Shown piece by piece: positions 10,116-23,100 of a stretch of DNA of 64,000 bases (positions are counted from its first letter, which is position 1; the number at the start of each line of letters is the position of its first letter). Under the pieces are notes generated by a model. It searched no databases, was not told the origin of the DNA, and saw nothing but the letters and a program-made list of their open reading frames with translations. Made by a program: the position numbers and the translations under genes. The DNA is taken from positions 7,008,501 through 7,072,500 of the forward strand of contig NC_065574.1 in assembly GCF_937616625.2 (NCBI RefSeq). The letters are read 5' to 3'. The DNA comes from Mercurialis annua (lineage: Eukaryota > Streptophyta > Magnoliopsida > Malpighiales > Euphorbiaceae).

Positions 10116-10705
10116 AACATTAAGGTCATTTTTATATCATATTCCTATAAACTTCAGTTTAGTATTAAATAAAGGTTTTATAGTCATTACCTAATTAGTT
10201 ATTTAATTAATCACTATTGTAATTAAAGTCCTAATTAGAATAGGTAGCTAACTTATCTCCAATTTAGTTTTAATATGTAAAAAATAACTAAATTGTCTTC
10301 AAATTAGTAGGAATACCTATCTTTTAGTTTGATTGAACTACAAAATTAAAATACTGTATTTGGTCAATATATTAATATTTAAATTTCTATCGTATTATTA
10401 TTTTTAAAGATATTATTAATAAAATTAAATTAATTATTTTAATTATGGTTATTATAAAATCAAAAGAAGAATAAATTCAGTATGGAACAAATTTAATAAC
10501 CGAATATATTATATTTACTTTTACAAAAATTCTTAACTAATTTAATATTAATTATAAATAAAATATTAATATAATTATAATAAATTTACTAATATATTCA
10601 TTGACGTGTTACGTTACGAGCCACGTGCATAGCACGTAATGCGAAACTAGTATATATATATATATGAAGTTTATAGGAATATGATATAAAAATGACCTTA
10701 ATGTT
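10116..10705. repeat. 40-bp inverted repeat straddling the Helitron end
   Basis: The block at 10116-10155 is the exact reverse complement of 10666-10705. The right arm also forms the start of the MITE at 10688. One arm is inside the Helitron-like DNA and the other outside its 3' end. Confidence 0.8.
10600..10650 (+). mobile_element. Helitron-type 3' terminus
   Basis: A GC-richer hairpin (ACGTGC-ATA-GCACGT, 10623-10637) sits nine bases before CTAG (10647-10650), which is followed by T. This is the usual 3' end layout of plant Helitrons (stem-loop, then CTRR, insertion before T). The 5' TC end was not located with confidence; a start in the microsatellite near 9940 would give an element of about 0.7 kb, non-autonomous and without Rep/helicase coding sequence. 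Confidence 0.65.
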
Positions 10706-11024
10706 TACTCTATGACTCACCTAACCCCCTAATATTTTTTGAATCTCAAAAAATGACCTTATCATAGTGGAACAAATATATTCTTCACCGTTAGACGGAG
10801 GATACATTTGTTTCACTTTGCTAACTTTAGGGTTATATTTATTCCACTTTAGTAACGTTATAGTCATATTTGAGACTCGACAAATATTAGAGCAACGACT
10901 AATTGTACGACACATCGGCTAGAGGGTATATTTGTTCCATTTTGTTAACATTGGGGTCATTTTTGATACTCAAAAAATATTAAGGGGCCAGGTGAGCCAC
11001 ATAATAAACATTAGGGTCATTTTT
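10688..11024. mobile_element. Foldback MITE with long terminal inverted repeats
   Basis: The first ~70 bases (AAAAATGACCTTAATG...) pair with the last ~70 (...CATTAGGGTCATTTTT) with few mismatches, and the 337-bp unit has no coding capacity. A convincing target duplication was not found, so the superfamily is open. It ends about 145 bp before the ABCC13 start codon and is therefore in that gene's promoter or leader region. Confidence 0.65.
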
Positions 11025-11167
11025 GTACCTTAACCCAAGTTTATAACACAAAAAGTGCCACGTGGATAACTCTATAAAGGGTTGCACACTCCGCGCAGTG
11101 GAAGAACCAAAGTTGGAAACCGTTTTATTTGGAGTTAGCTGCTGTTTTACTGCAATTGCAAATAAGA

Positions 11168-14100
11168 ATGGAATTGAAGAAGATGAATCTTTCTTGCCCT
11201 AATTCTCCATTTGTACGCATCCTCTCTCCCTTGTACATCACTTACATTTTCTTTTGTGTCAATTTTCAGAGTTAAATCAGTCTTATAGAAACTATGTAGC
11301 TCTACGCATGCTAATTTATGCACTATAGCTATTTTCGTAATTTTAATTGGAGCTTTAACTCACAGCACTGCTTTTAGGACTCGGTTTCTGTTTGGTTGCT
11401 GAGAAAGTGGAGGAATGTGAGAATAAAAAATTTAAGTTATGTGTGTGCTTTTCTTTAGACATTTTTGTACGTTTAAATGAATGTGGATGAATATCTTATT
11501 TAAGGAGAAAAAAACTAGAGAATTTTACTCTGTTCTAGCTTCTGCTATAATCTCCTCAGAAAGCTTGCATGATAATGTGGTTTAAATCGTTTAGAGTATG
11601 AATTTTTTTGTTCTACTTTTTGTTTTTTAATTTTGTTTTTGATATCTATGTGGTTTTTATCAAACTTTTTGTTTTTGTTTTTGTTTTTTTTGGCTTGCAG
11701 GTTTGGGATGGAAATAAATTCTCAGAGTGTTTTGATAACTTATATCCTTTTGTTGAATGTTGCGTGTTTGTTTTCTTTTCTTTTCTGTGAGGCGAAAATT
11801 GCTTTTGTTATGTTGTGTTTGTTCTTGACAATGCATACAGTTTTCGGATTTGGTGCAAACGCAGCTACTATTCTTATGATTTTAGTTCTTGCAATTACTC
11901 GAAGAAATGCTAGAAGGATATACAGGGTATACTCTTTGAGCCTTTTTTTATCTGCTAAATGATTCATGAAGGGACTCCGGATTGTATATGCCACTCTGAT
12001 ATGCACTAACCATTTATTTTTTAGAATTTCATGTCAGATGTCACCTTTCAATTTTTCATGTAGTATAATCTACCTAATTTAATGTCCTTTTAAGTAGCTT
12101 GGCAAGTTAAAAGTTAGTATTTTCTATGTTCTTGAACTTCACATAAAATTACAAGATGAGTTATGGCAAAATGTAAGTTAAGTACAAATGGATCCTTGAT
12201 GCCTGTTCGAGGTTTATTACTATTCGTGCTTTCTTCGACCATCAAAAATTTAGATAATGTTTGCTACAGTGTACAGATTGGAGTCCTTGTTCATGTTCTA
12301 AAACTGCACATGCAGATTGGAGTTCGTAGCATGATAATTTATTAATTTCTGCTACAGTATACATACATATGTTACTATGCACTAAATGTATGAACATTAT
12401 GCATAAAGGGTTAGTGCTAATTTTTCCTTACCAAAGTTAGGATGTATGTTTTTTGTTAAAACAAACTTTAAATATACTAATGATTTTATACGAATTGTAC
12501 AGATGAACTTACCTGAGAGGGTTACATTACAATTTCTACCTGCCGTTGGCGCATGTATATCATTTATGGACATTCTTTTGCTTTTAAATAAAGAGCTTCA
12601 TGGAGAATTTGTTGTGTATCATGAATGGCTTTTCAGAAGTTCTCAATTGATAGTCTGGGTAAGCTTCTCTATGCTGTTCGCAGTGCTGTCATCGTTTGTT
12701 GTGCTCATTCAAGATTATTAATTAGAGTTTCCCCTTTAACAAATGTGCAGACAATCATCATATTTTCTTCAAACTGGGTCTTCTTCAAAGATGTATTTTG
12801 TCATCGGCTTCTCTGTTTCTGGTGGGTCATGAAATTAATACTGGAAATCATCCATCTCCACAGAGCATTTGCTTCAGTGAAGGTGCTGATTTCATCTTCT
12901 TTCTCTCTGCATTTGGTTCTGAGATGCATCAAAACTCGATGTACTTTGGGAGAAATTTGTTCAATCCTTAACAATATAACCAAATCATATAGGTACCTTT
13001 AAGATGAGGATAATGGACATAGTATTCCTTTTGAAGAACAGAAATCATATTTATTTTAAAATTTACTGGATCATTTATGTTGTATAGACTTTTAATTGCA
13101 ATATTTCATTGTTTCTTCCTGGGATGGTAATCTTTGTACCTTGTAAATTCCACATGCCCAGGTTTTTTCATGTTTGAAGGACAGTGTAATTATTTGTTTG
13201 GATATCACTTTTGGCATATCTATCAATATTATCAGCATGAAGGAGGCATCTTTAAAGAACAGGTATCGTATAATTACTTGATTGTTTGCTTACAATGCCT
13301 CTATTTCTTTTATTATAACTAGTTAGTGTTATTATAAACAAGGGAGGTGATGATGTTTATCATTGACTTGTTTGAATGGAGTTGTGTGAACCACTTAAGA
13401 ATTTAGTCGTGAAACTTTATGCATAAAAGTAGCAATTTCCTGATCATGATTTGTTTCCTTATTACTGTTAGTACTAACTCTAGTTCATTTTAGCGATCAT
13501 CCGTATGTTTTTTTTTAATGATTAGCTATTATTTTTTCAACTTTACCTCTTAGTTTCCCTGTCGATTACTTCATATGATGCCAGCATAGGCATTTTGCAT
13601 TGAAAATGTAATAACATATGCCACAGTAGATATTATTTATTATAAGTTGCCAAAATTTTCTATTTCCTTAAAATTGAGGGAAATATTGTAAGCAATGTTC
13701 ATTAGTTAAAATGGTTTAACAAATTATTGTCAAGTTATTTGTACTCTTGTTTTTAAATGGACTAAAGTAGATTTGAGAACTGACAAATTAGTACAACGTC
13801 GTATCACCATGGATATTCCCATTGTTGCAGAGTGTCATGATAACTGAAAGATGTTCTGCATGAAAGTAATACATCTATTTGAGTCGGTTATTAAGTAAGC
13901 ATTGTCGTGAGTGTCCACCATCTCTGAAAGAGGTGCAAAGAGACACTTGCAAATGTGATTATGAATACAAGTTCTCAAGCGCATCTGTTATCAACAAGTA
14001 TCATTTTTGAGCCACTTATATTTGTTATGTTGCTATTTGCTAATTACCCTAGTATAGCTGATCTTCTATGCTTCAAGTACTAAGGTTGAACCTCTTTTTG

Positions 14101-17100
14101 TTGAGAGTTTGTTTGCTGAAAGTTATCATTAGCATTTGAATTTGTCCTCTAATAAATACTTGTTTACTTGAGATTTGTATAACTGTAAATAAGTAAAAGG
14201 TAATGGTTTATATTCGGTATTCCTCTAATAATAAAATTTGCTGACTGTATTGTTAATTGCATGAGCTATAGCTCTGTAGAAGATCCACTTCTTCCTGCTG
14301 ATATCGATGTTGAGGGAGGTTGTTCTGTGAAAAATGTAAGTAATATTTCACCATTTCTATATTTCTCTGTGAGATTTCTGTCTTCTTTACATATATATAT
14401 CTTAAGAAAGGAAAGATCAATGTGGTAAACTGTTCTTGCCCTTATGAATCAGTTAATCATGGTTTCTCTTCTATTTCATGAGCATAATTTTTGTGTTTGA
14501 AATGAAACAAACAATTGCAGAAATATTATTTTCTGTTGCTGTTTCCTCAATTCTCTTTCTCTAAAATCTACAAAAAATTGACGGCAAATGATTGTGCCTT
14601 CTTTAAAGGGAAATATGCACAGCTGGTGGGATCTCATCACATTTAAACCTATCACCTCTGTGATGAAGTGTGGTGTTATAAAGCAGCTCGGCTTTGAAGA
14701 TTTGCTTTGCCTACCTGATGATATGGATCCTTCAAACTGTCATGACAAATTGTCATGCTGCTGGCAAGCTCAAGAGACTAGCTCTAACCCATCCTTGTTC
14801 AAGGCAATCTGTTGTGCATATGGATGGCCTTATTTTCGTATTGGATTATTAAAGGTAATTTTTTTTTGGTATTTTATCTCATTTGCTTGTTAAATAATTT
14901 GCTTATGATAACAAAAATAAAGATGTTGGACTGGATGATACTTAGTACTCATTATAACAAATGCATCAATTCTGGAAAGAAATTGATTGTCTAGTCTCCA
15001 TTGATTATTCTACTGCTTACTTAGATAACAATGTGCCAATAATATCTAGTTTTACTTTTATAGGTGTTCAATGATTGCATTGGTTTTGCGGGACCATTGC
15101 TTCTCAATAAGCTCATTCGGTTTCTTCAACAAGGTCTGAAACATTTTGATGGTTTTTAGTGGTTCTTCAAATGTTGAATTACCAGCCATAAGTTTTGGTA
15201 GATATAGAAATTAATAATTATTGATTATTCTACCCTCTTATATTGTTTGATTTAATCTATTCCCTGTTGAAAGGGTTCTTTATTTCACTGATCAGTAAGT
15301 TTTATGGTATTTTATGACAAACTTTGATGTAACTGGACGTGTGGATGTGCTGGAACAATGAATTTCAGTACTTGCATTTAATGTTTTTGTTAACTTTAGA
15401 TTCTTATTTAAACCTCTGATGTTTATTTGCTGGTTTGAATGCATTCTGCCAATTTTAATTTTATGGTTGCTGCTTACTGCTTAGTGATTTCATTGTGCTG
15501 GCAAAACATATTTTTGAGAAATTTGGTGTGATGTTTTAGGTTCTGCACATTGGGATGGATTTATTCTTGCATTATGCTTAGGCTTTACTTCTATCTTGAA
15601 GTAAGTATCACTTCTAGTATCTAATAGCATATATATATTGGTCTCTTTTGCACTTCTCCTTTTGTTAGTTGCTGCCTTTTATTTTGTTCTTCTTAGTGCA
15701 TTATGAGCATTGGTCTCCTTGATCGCAACTCTTTGTTGAAATTCTGACAAAAAAAGGTTTACATGTAAATTAAAAGAAGCCGGGAGAAACTAAAAGGCTC
15801 CCATAACCGTTTTTGTCTTGAGAAATTTCCTTTAAATTAAGATTGACGTGAGCCCAAAGGATGCAGAAAGGGCATATTAATCCCTATGTTAAAAACAAGG
15901 GAGACATTCAAAATTGCTCTAACTTTAGGAGAATTAAGCTCATGAGCACGCTATGAAGTTATGAGAGAGAGTGCTAAAATGTCATTTAAGGTGTATTACA
16001 TTGGTTTCTAGTAACCAATTTGGTTTTATGCCTTGTCGATTAACCATGTTGACGGACTTACTGTTCTTGTCATTTGGAGATTATTTCTCTCTTTGCAGCA
16101 GTTGTAATTTGCTTGCTGACTTTTTAACAATAAATTTTGGCTGAGAGTACTTCCAAATTTGCAGATCTTTTTTAGATACACAATATACATTTCATCTTGC
16201 AAAGTTGAAGCTGAAGCTACGATCCAGTATAATGACTGTAATATATCAAAAGGTACATATATCACGTGTTCTATGTAACCTGCATGTGAAGTGCATTGAC
16301 ACTCGTTCTTTGATTATGCTGGAATCATTGTGTTGACACCTCTATTTACCATTTACATGAAATCTGGGTATTCACAAACTCCGTTTTTAACTAGTAATAT
16401 TAATAACGGACTACTAGTCTGTGACATTCAATAGTCCCAATAGTTTTTTTGTCGAGCAATAAAAATTTCATTTACCTAAATTATATTTGAGTTTATGACT
16501 ACATCTGGAATACCACTGTAGAATATATAGTAATGACAAAAAAATATATAGAAGGAAAAAACTATAATCGAAATTGTATGAAAAAGAAAATCATTTGACC
16601 ACATTCCTTTGTAGTCTTCTGTCACCAGCCAAACAAAGAATAAGACATAAAGCTTAACTTTCCAATTTGTGCTTCACACTTTGAGTTAGTTTGCTGCACT
16701 ACTTCTGCGTGTCATTTTTATTTTTTGATACTATGAACTTCTTATGGGTTCCATTTTTTATTCTTCTTTTTGTGACATAGGCCTTCAGTTTGCGCTGCAT
16801 GAAATAAGTTTTCTATGCTTTATCATCATTATTACCTTACTAATACTTTTATCTTAGTGCCTTTGTGTTACCCTGGCAGAGCGATCCAAATTTTCTGAGG
16901 GGGAAATACAAACATTTATGTCTGTAGATGCTGATCGAACTGTCAATTTGTTCAACAGTCTCCATGATGCGTGGAGGTAAAAGTTTATCTTATATGCATT
17001 CAATGCTAGTTAAAGACAAAATTATCAAAAAAACCCTTATTTCTTATCATATGATCATTAAATATTAAAGAGTATTGTGGGAATATAATAATAAATTAAC

Positions 17101-20100
17101 TATAATTAACCAAGTTCTTAATCTTGTGAAAGTGCAATTTTTCCTATCTTGGGACGGAGGAAGTATAATTTCTCCTCAAATTATCAACTTAGTGGAACAA
17201 TGAATTTGAAAGTTTGTTCGGTTAGCGAAGTTCTTACTTTTATATGGTCTTCATTGGTATTCGATGTTTTTATTGATGTTATATCATTTATCAATTATAT
17301 GGAACTGCCTCTCAAAGAAATTGGAAAGAGGCTGTAGCTATCTGTTAAGCTGCCAAGGAAAGGATGCCTGTTAACTAGTTATTGATGGCTGTTGCATGGA
17401 AAAAGTGTTCTTGATAATTGGTACTGCAAACGAAATGACTTTCGCTATGGAGTGATACCCACTTAAATATAAACAAGTACTAAAGGTGGAAATTTATTAA
17501 TTGTATTAAGCGGAGTTAGTGCCCTTTAAGTGTATAGTTTTCTGTCTCTTTAGGTATCAGCTGGAAAGTTAGTTTTTTCGTTTTTACTCAGCATTTGGTA
17601 GCACAAACATGGCAGGTAGATATTCACCCTGATGATAGGACAGAATCGTGAATATTTTTTTTGGTTTGAATCTATAAATTCATCTCATTGGATTTCTTAA
17701 CAATGACATTTTGATTGTCTTTTCTCTATATTTGTAAAGAAAATAAAATTTCTTGGTAGCATTTTATTCACTTATCATGCCTCCAAAGGGGAACCTTTTC
17801 TGCATACTATAAACAATCCATTGCTTTTGATATTTTCAGCTTGCCTTTACAAATTGGAGTGGCACTCTACCTTTTATATACACAAGTTAAATTTGCTTTT
17901 CTATCTGGAATGGCAATAACCATTCTATTGATTCCAGGTATTTATGCTCTTAATATCTAAGCTGTTGCAAGAAATCTGCCATGTGAAGTGTTTTATAACA
18001 ATGCTTCAATAAATATTAGTTGCTTATCATGAATGTGTACAAAGTTCGATATCATTGTATGCGTTGAACCTTAAGTTAAAATGTAGACTCATATAATGGT
18101 TGACTGTTTGTAATTCTCCATAGTCCTGATGAAGTGCATATTATAAGAGAATCATTCTGCCGTTTCTGTGCTATTGTCACTGTTTGATGGTGGGTGAAGA
18201 TAAGGCTATTCAAATATATTATGTACAGCACGTGCCGTCACTATCCCCCTTTCCATAATCTTCTTTTCTCTATGTGAACATGTATTCTGGATGCTGATTT
18301 TATATTACGTAACATGCAAGTCCTACTTCTTTAAACGTTGTTATAGAACAAATATGCGGTTCTCTTATTCTGATTTTAGTCTCTTTGTTGTTTACCTTCG
18401 TCCCCTGGAAGTATGGTGTTAAGCAGTAAACTCCACAGGCATGCATATCTTCTTTTTTTCAACATAATCTTGCATTTTTATTTAAAAGATGGACACCTGC
18501 AGTATCAGACATTTGGATGCTCTTGATATTATCACCCATATGCTTTTATCTTATTATTAAAATGTTTTGCGTGCAGTGAATAAATGGATTTCTGAATTAA
18601 TTGCAAGTGCTACTGAAAAAATGATGAAGCAAAAGGATGAGAGGTATATCTAACATATATGCATAATTATTTATCCTTTATTGCATCAACAAATTTCAAG
18701 AAACAAACTATGAAAACCAGAAGTGTGATTGCCATAACCTACCCCAATGGTGTTGCTTTCTTAGCTATATGCTTGATGGCTTTTATGCTGTACAATGATT
18801 TTTCTCCATGTAGGTCTAATGAAGTTAAGTGGTCTTTATTTTATATTAGTCGTAGTGCTTGGTGAGACTGTCTTTATGTGCTTGCACACATTTTTCTTGT
18901 ACTCTAAATATATTCTTTAACAGAAATAAGAATTGCTCTCATACGCAACTATCCTTCATGAAAACTTGTTCTCATCAAATGGTTACATCAAGAGCAAGAA
19001 CAGTTAACTGTGATACTTCTTGAAATGACATGTCAGATTATGAGAACAAAAAGGTTCGCCTTTGAACTCAATCTTGATTGCCATTTACATAATAATATGT
19101 TTGTTCCCTACTCAGGATTAGCAAGACAGGAGAAATTTTGACACATATTCGCACTTTAAAAATGTATGGATGGGAGCATATTTTCTCTAGTCGGTTGATG
19201 GAGACCAGATCCTCAGAAGTGAAGCATTTAGCTGTATGCCACTGTACTTATATAATTTTGTGGTCTAAGAACTATGCAACATGCATTACTCCTTTTTTGA
19301 ATTATTGAATAATTGTAAATCATTAAATTTTCCTTTTTTTGTTAGACACGGAAATATTTGGATGCGTGGTGTGTGTTCTTTTGGGCTACAACACCAACTC
19401 TCTTCTCTTTTTCCACTTTTGGCCTTTACACTTTGATGGGGCATCAACTTGAGGCTGCAACGGTATATGTGCTCACATCTTATGCCATATAAACAAAAGG
19501 CCTAATGTCTTAAAAAACCCCGACCTTTTAGCCCCTTTTCAATCATACCCTGACGTTGAAAAATTGTCAATTTTACCTTATTTTGCATTTTTGTGTTTCA
19601 ATTGTACCCTGAAAAATTAAATTAACGTCTTTTGCGTTTGGAAATTTGTTTAAAACATTCTCCATGTCTCGCATATATTAATTGTATATTTTTAAAATTT
19701 ATTTAAATTTAGTTAAATTAATTAAGAATTTAAATTAGTGTTAATTTGATTATGGTTTTTAGTTAGTTTTTAAAAATAAAGGACTTATTTGTACTTTTTT
19801 GAATAAAAAAGAATTTAATTTCATGTTTAGACTTAATTAATTGAATGATTTCATCATTTAAGTAAAAAAATTAACAAAAATTAAAATATTGGGGTACAAT
19901 TGAAAACGGAAAATTCAAAAGTGGGTTAAATTGACAAATTTTCAACGTCGGGGTGGAATTGAAAAAAAGTTTAAAGGTGAGGGGTTTTTGAGTGATTAGG
20001 CCTAAACAAAAATACCTTTCATTCATTTACTGAGAAATTTTTTGCAGGTCTTCACTTGTCTTGCTCTGTTTAATAATTTAATCTCTCCTCTCAATTCATT

Positions 20101-23100
20101 TCCATGGGTCATCAATGGATTGATTGATGTGAGTTTTGCTTCTTACCTACTTGGTTTTTCAAGTAAAACTATTCGCCATATAGTAATAATAAAAAGCTGT
20201 GTTTTCTCTTGCAACCAGGCCTTTATATCAACCAGGAGATTGAGCAGATTTCTCTGCTGTTCAGAGTTCAAACATGAATTAGAGAAAAAAGTTCATTCTT
20301 TTTATCCTAATTATCAGCCTGATTTTGTATCTGATGACGCGGCTGTTATAATGCGTGATGCCTGTTGCACTTGGTCAAGCAGCGATGATGAGACACAAAA
20401 TCTGGTGTTAAAGAATGTCACTTTCACGGTTCCAAAGGGTTCATTCATTGCAATAATTGGAGAGGTCATAATTCAAGTCCATGCCTGAGCTTTTACAGTT
20501 CTATATGATCTCAACCATACTTTGGAATATATTTTGTTATCTTAAAACAAAAGTAGGGCCCTCATCCATTCTTTCATTTAGGCAATCCAGAAACTATCGA
20601 ATATTGATTATTTCCCCTCAGAATAAAAAAATTATGCTTGAATGCTGTTTGAAAGATACATATCAAGTACATTAAAAGGAGTTCTCCATTTGTTACATAG
20701 TTGCCCGCAAGTAAGTCATATTCACAACTTCAACTACAATTGACTGCATTGCTATTTGCTAATAACTTTTTCTGCTCCATGTCAAGTCTTGAAGTAACAA
20801 AAACACATGGTAACAAGAATAACTCATTGTAATTAGGCAAATAGGGGATAAGAAGATTTACATTTTACTGAAACTACAATGATGTCTCTTTGAAGGATTA
20901 TATTTCCACATCTAGTCACGTGTCCTTTTGCTAATATTGTTTATGCAGGTTGGTTCAGGTAAATCATCCTTATTGGGCGCAATATTGGGGGAAATGCAGT
21001 TCATCCGTGGGTCAGTTCATTCCATCAGATCTTGTGCATATGTGCCACAGGTTTGTTCAACTTCTCCTTGGTAAGAGTTTTGTCACTAATGCATAATTGA
21101 TGGTACACCTGTATTACTCTCTGCTAAAAATTCAGGTACCATGGATTTTGTCTGGAACAGTACGTGAAAACATTTTATTTGGGGAAAAATATGACTCAGA
21201 AAGGTATAAAATGATCCATATTTTAATTTACTTGACTTTATAAACTTAACTCCTTGTTCAACTACAAGATGTTTTAACATCATTTACAAGTCCATTGGGA
21301 GGGAGTTATAAAAGTATGGCTAAGTGAAAATTGTGGCTTTTTTCCAGAGCTTGCTGGGGGATTCTTTTGCTTTCCAATGTTATTTAAACATTTCTTATTA
21401 AGTTTTTACTGCTTGGCAGATATTTAGACACTATAAAAGCCTGTGCACTGGATGTTGATATTTCATTAATGGCTGGAGGTGACATGGCTTACATTGGCGA
21501 GAAAGGAGTCAATTTATCTGGCGGGCAGAGAGCTCGGCTTGCTTTGGCAAGGTTAAGATCCTCTCCGTATTTAAAATTTTAGCTGACCAGATTGAACTTT
21601 TTTGTCTTGTTATAGTGGTCCTATATCTCCATTACTTTTTTTCGTCTCAATTCATTTGATCGTTACTTCTGTCTATGATTAGAGCATACCTTTCTTCTTT
21701 GTAATTTTCCTCTTTCTATAATGATTTGCATCTAAAATTAGAATTGATGTGGAACAGGGCTATTTATCAGGGATCAGATGTATATATGCTTGATGATGTC
21801 CTCAGTGCAGTTGATGCAGAAGTTGCCAGGTGCATTTTGCAGAACGCTATTTTGGGTCCACTTTTGGTTGAAAAAACTCGTCTTCTTTGCACCCACAACG
21901 TTCAGGTAGTTTTCATGAATCCTTTTAGATGTCGTCATTTTCTTCAAAAAAAATACTTGATTTAAAAAAAAATATGAATTTTCTTGGATTTTTGGATGCT
22001 AATATTCTGAAAATAATTTCTACATTGTTAGGTGTCTGGTCACTGGATTGCATAGAAATTTTAGTCGAATGGAAAAGCAATTGAAATAAGTACCAAGCAC
22101 TTTCTTGTAAAAAAAATCTCATGGATTTCTTTAATGAAGGAAAATCATTGCTTTCTGTATCCTGTTTCAAGACACCAGAAAATGATTAGTGATCGACTTT
22201 CAGTGTTACAACCAAACAACGAAAAGGGAATTCTCTTCTCAAAAACTACTATTTCAAGATTGGATAGGATGCCACATGAAACTTTTAGCTTTAATGCTTA
22301 GTTTAAGAATGAACTGTTGTGCAGATAATAGAAGAGACTTATATCTAAATGCAATTTAGAAGTAAAAAATACCTGGCTTATCCCCTTAAAAACCCCTCAC
22401 CTTTTACCCCCAATTCATTTGCACCCTCACGTTGCAAAACCACCAAATATATCCAAATTACGACCTTTCACTTTCAATTGCACCCTCAAGCATTAAATTG
22501 ATCTCTTTTCACTTGAAAAAATAGGTTTATTTTTGTTTTAAATAAAATATTAAGTCTTATTTTAAAATATATGCTAAAATTTAAAGTATTGATTTGAACA
22601 TTTTTTAAGTGAAAAGATGTCAATTTAATGCTTGAGGGTGCAATTGAAAGTGAAAGGTCGTAATTTGGGTATATTTGGTGGTTTTACAACGTGAGGGTGC
22701 AAATGAATTGGGGGTAAAAGGTGGGGGGATTTTAAGGGGATAAGCCAAAATACTTACTGGATGAAGCCTATTTATGAGCAGGGTGATAACATAGGACTTA
22801 ATCTAATACAAAATTATCGATTCAAAATTTATTTTTATTGAAGGAAGAAATTCTTGGTGTCCGGCTTATGTCTACTAGATGCTGAAATTGCTGCTGTTCA
22901 TATTTTTAATCATTGCTCTGTTTAGTGTTTAAAATGGAAAGCTATTTCTTCACCCTTTAAAATTTACTGCACAAAACTTTAATCCACTCAACTTGCTAGA
23001 GGACCAAACCTTAATTGGTGTTTATCTCTCTAGAAGTAGGCGGCTTTGCATATGATAGTATTATCTGTTATGGAATTGAGGGTGTCATGGATTTGGTTAT

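Noticed and set aside
11608..11962. Small hydrophobic open frames over the start of ABCC13
   Set aside because: They run through the AT-AC intron and a T-rich intron; spliced exons 2 and 3 explain the coding part.
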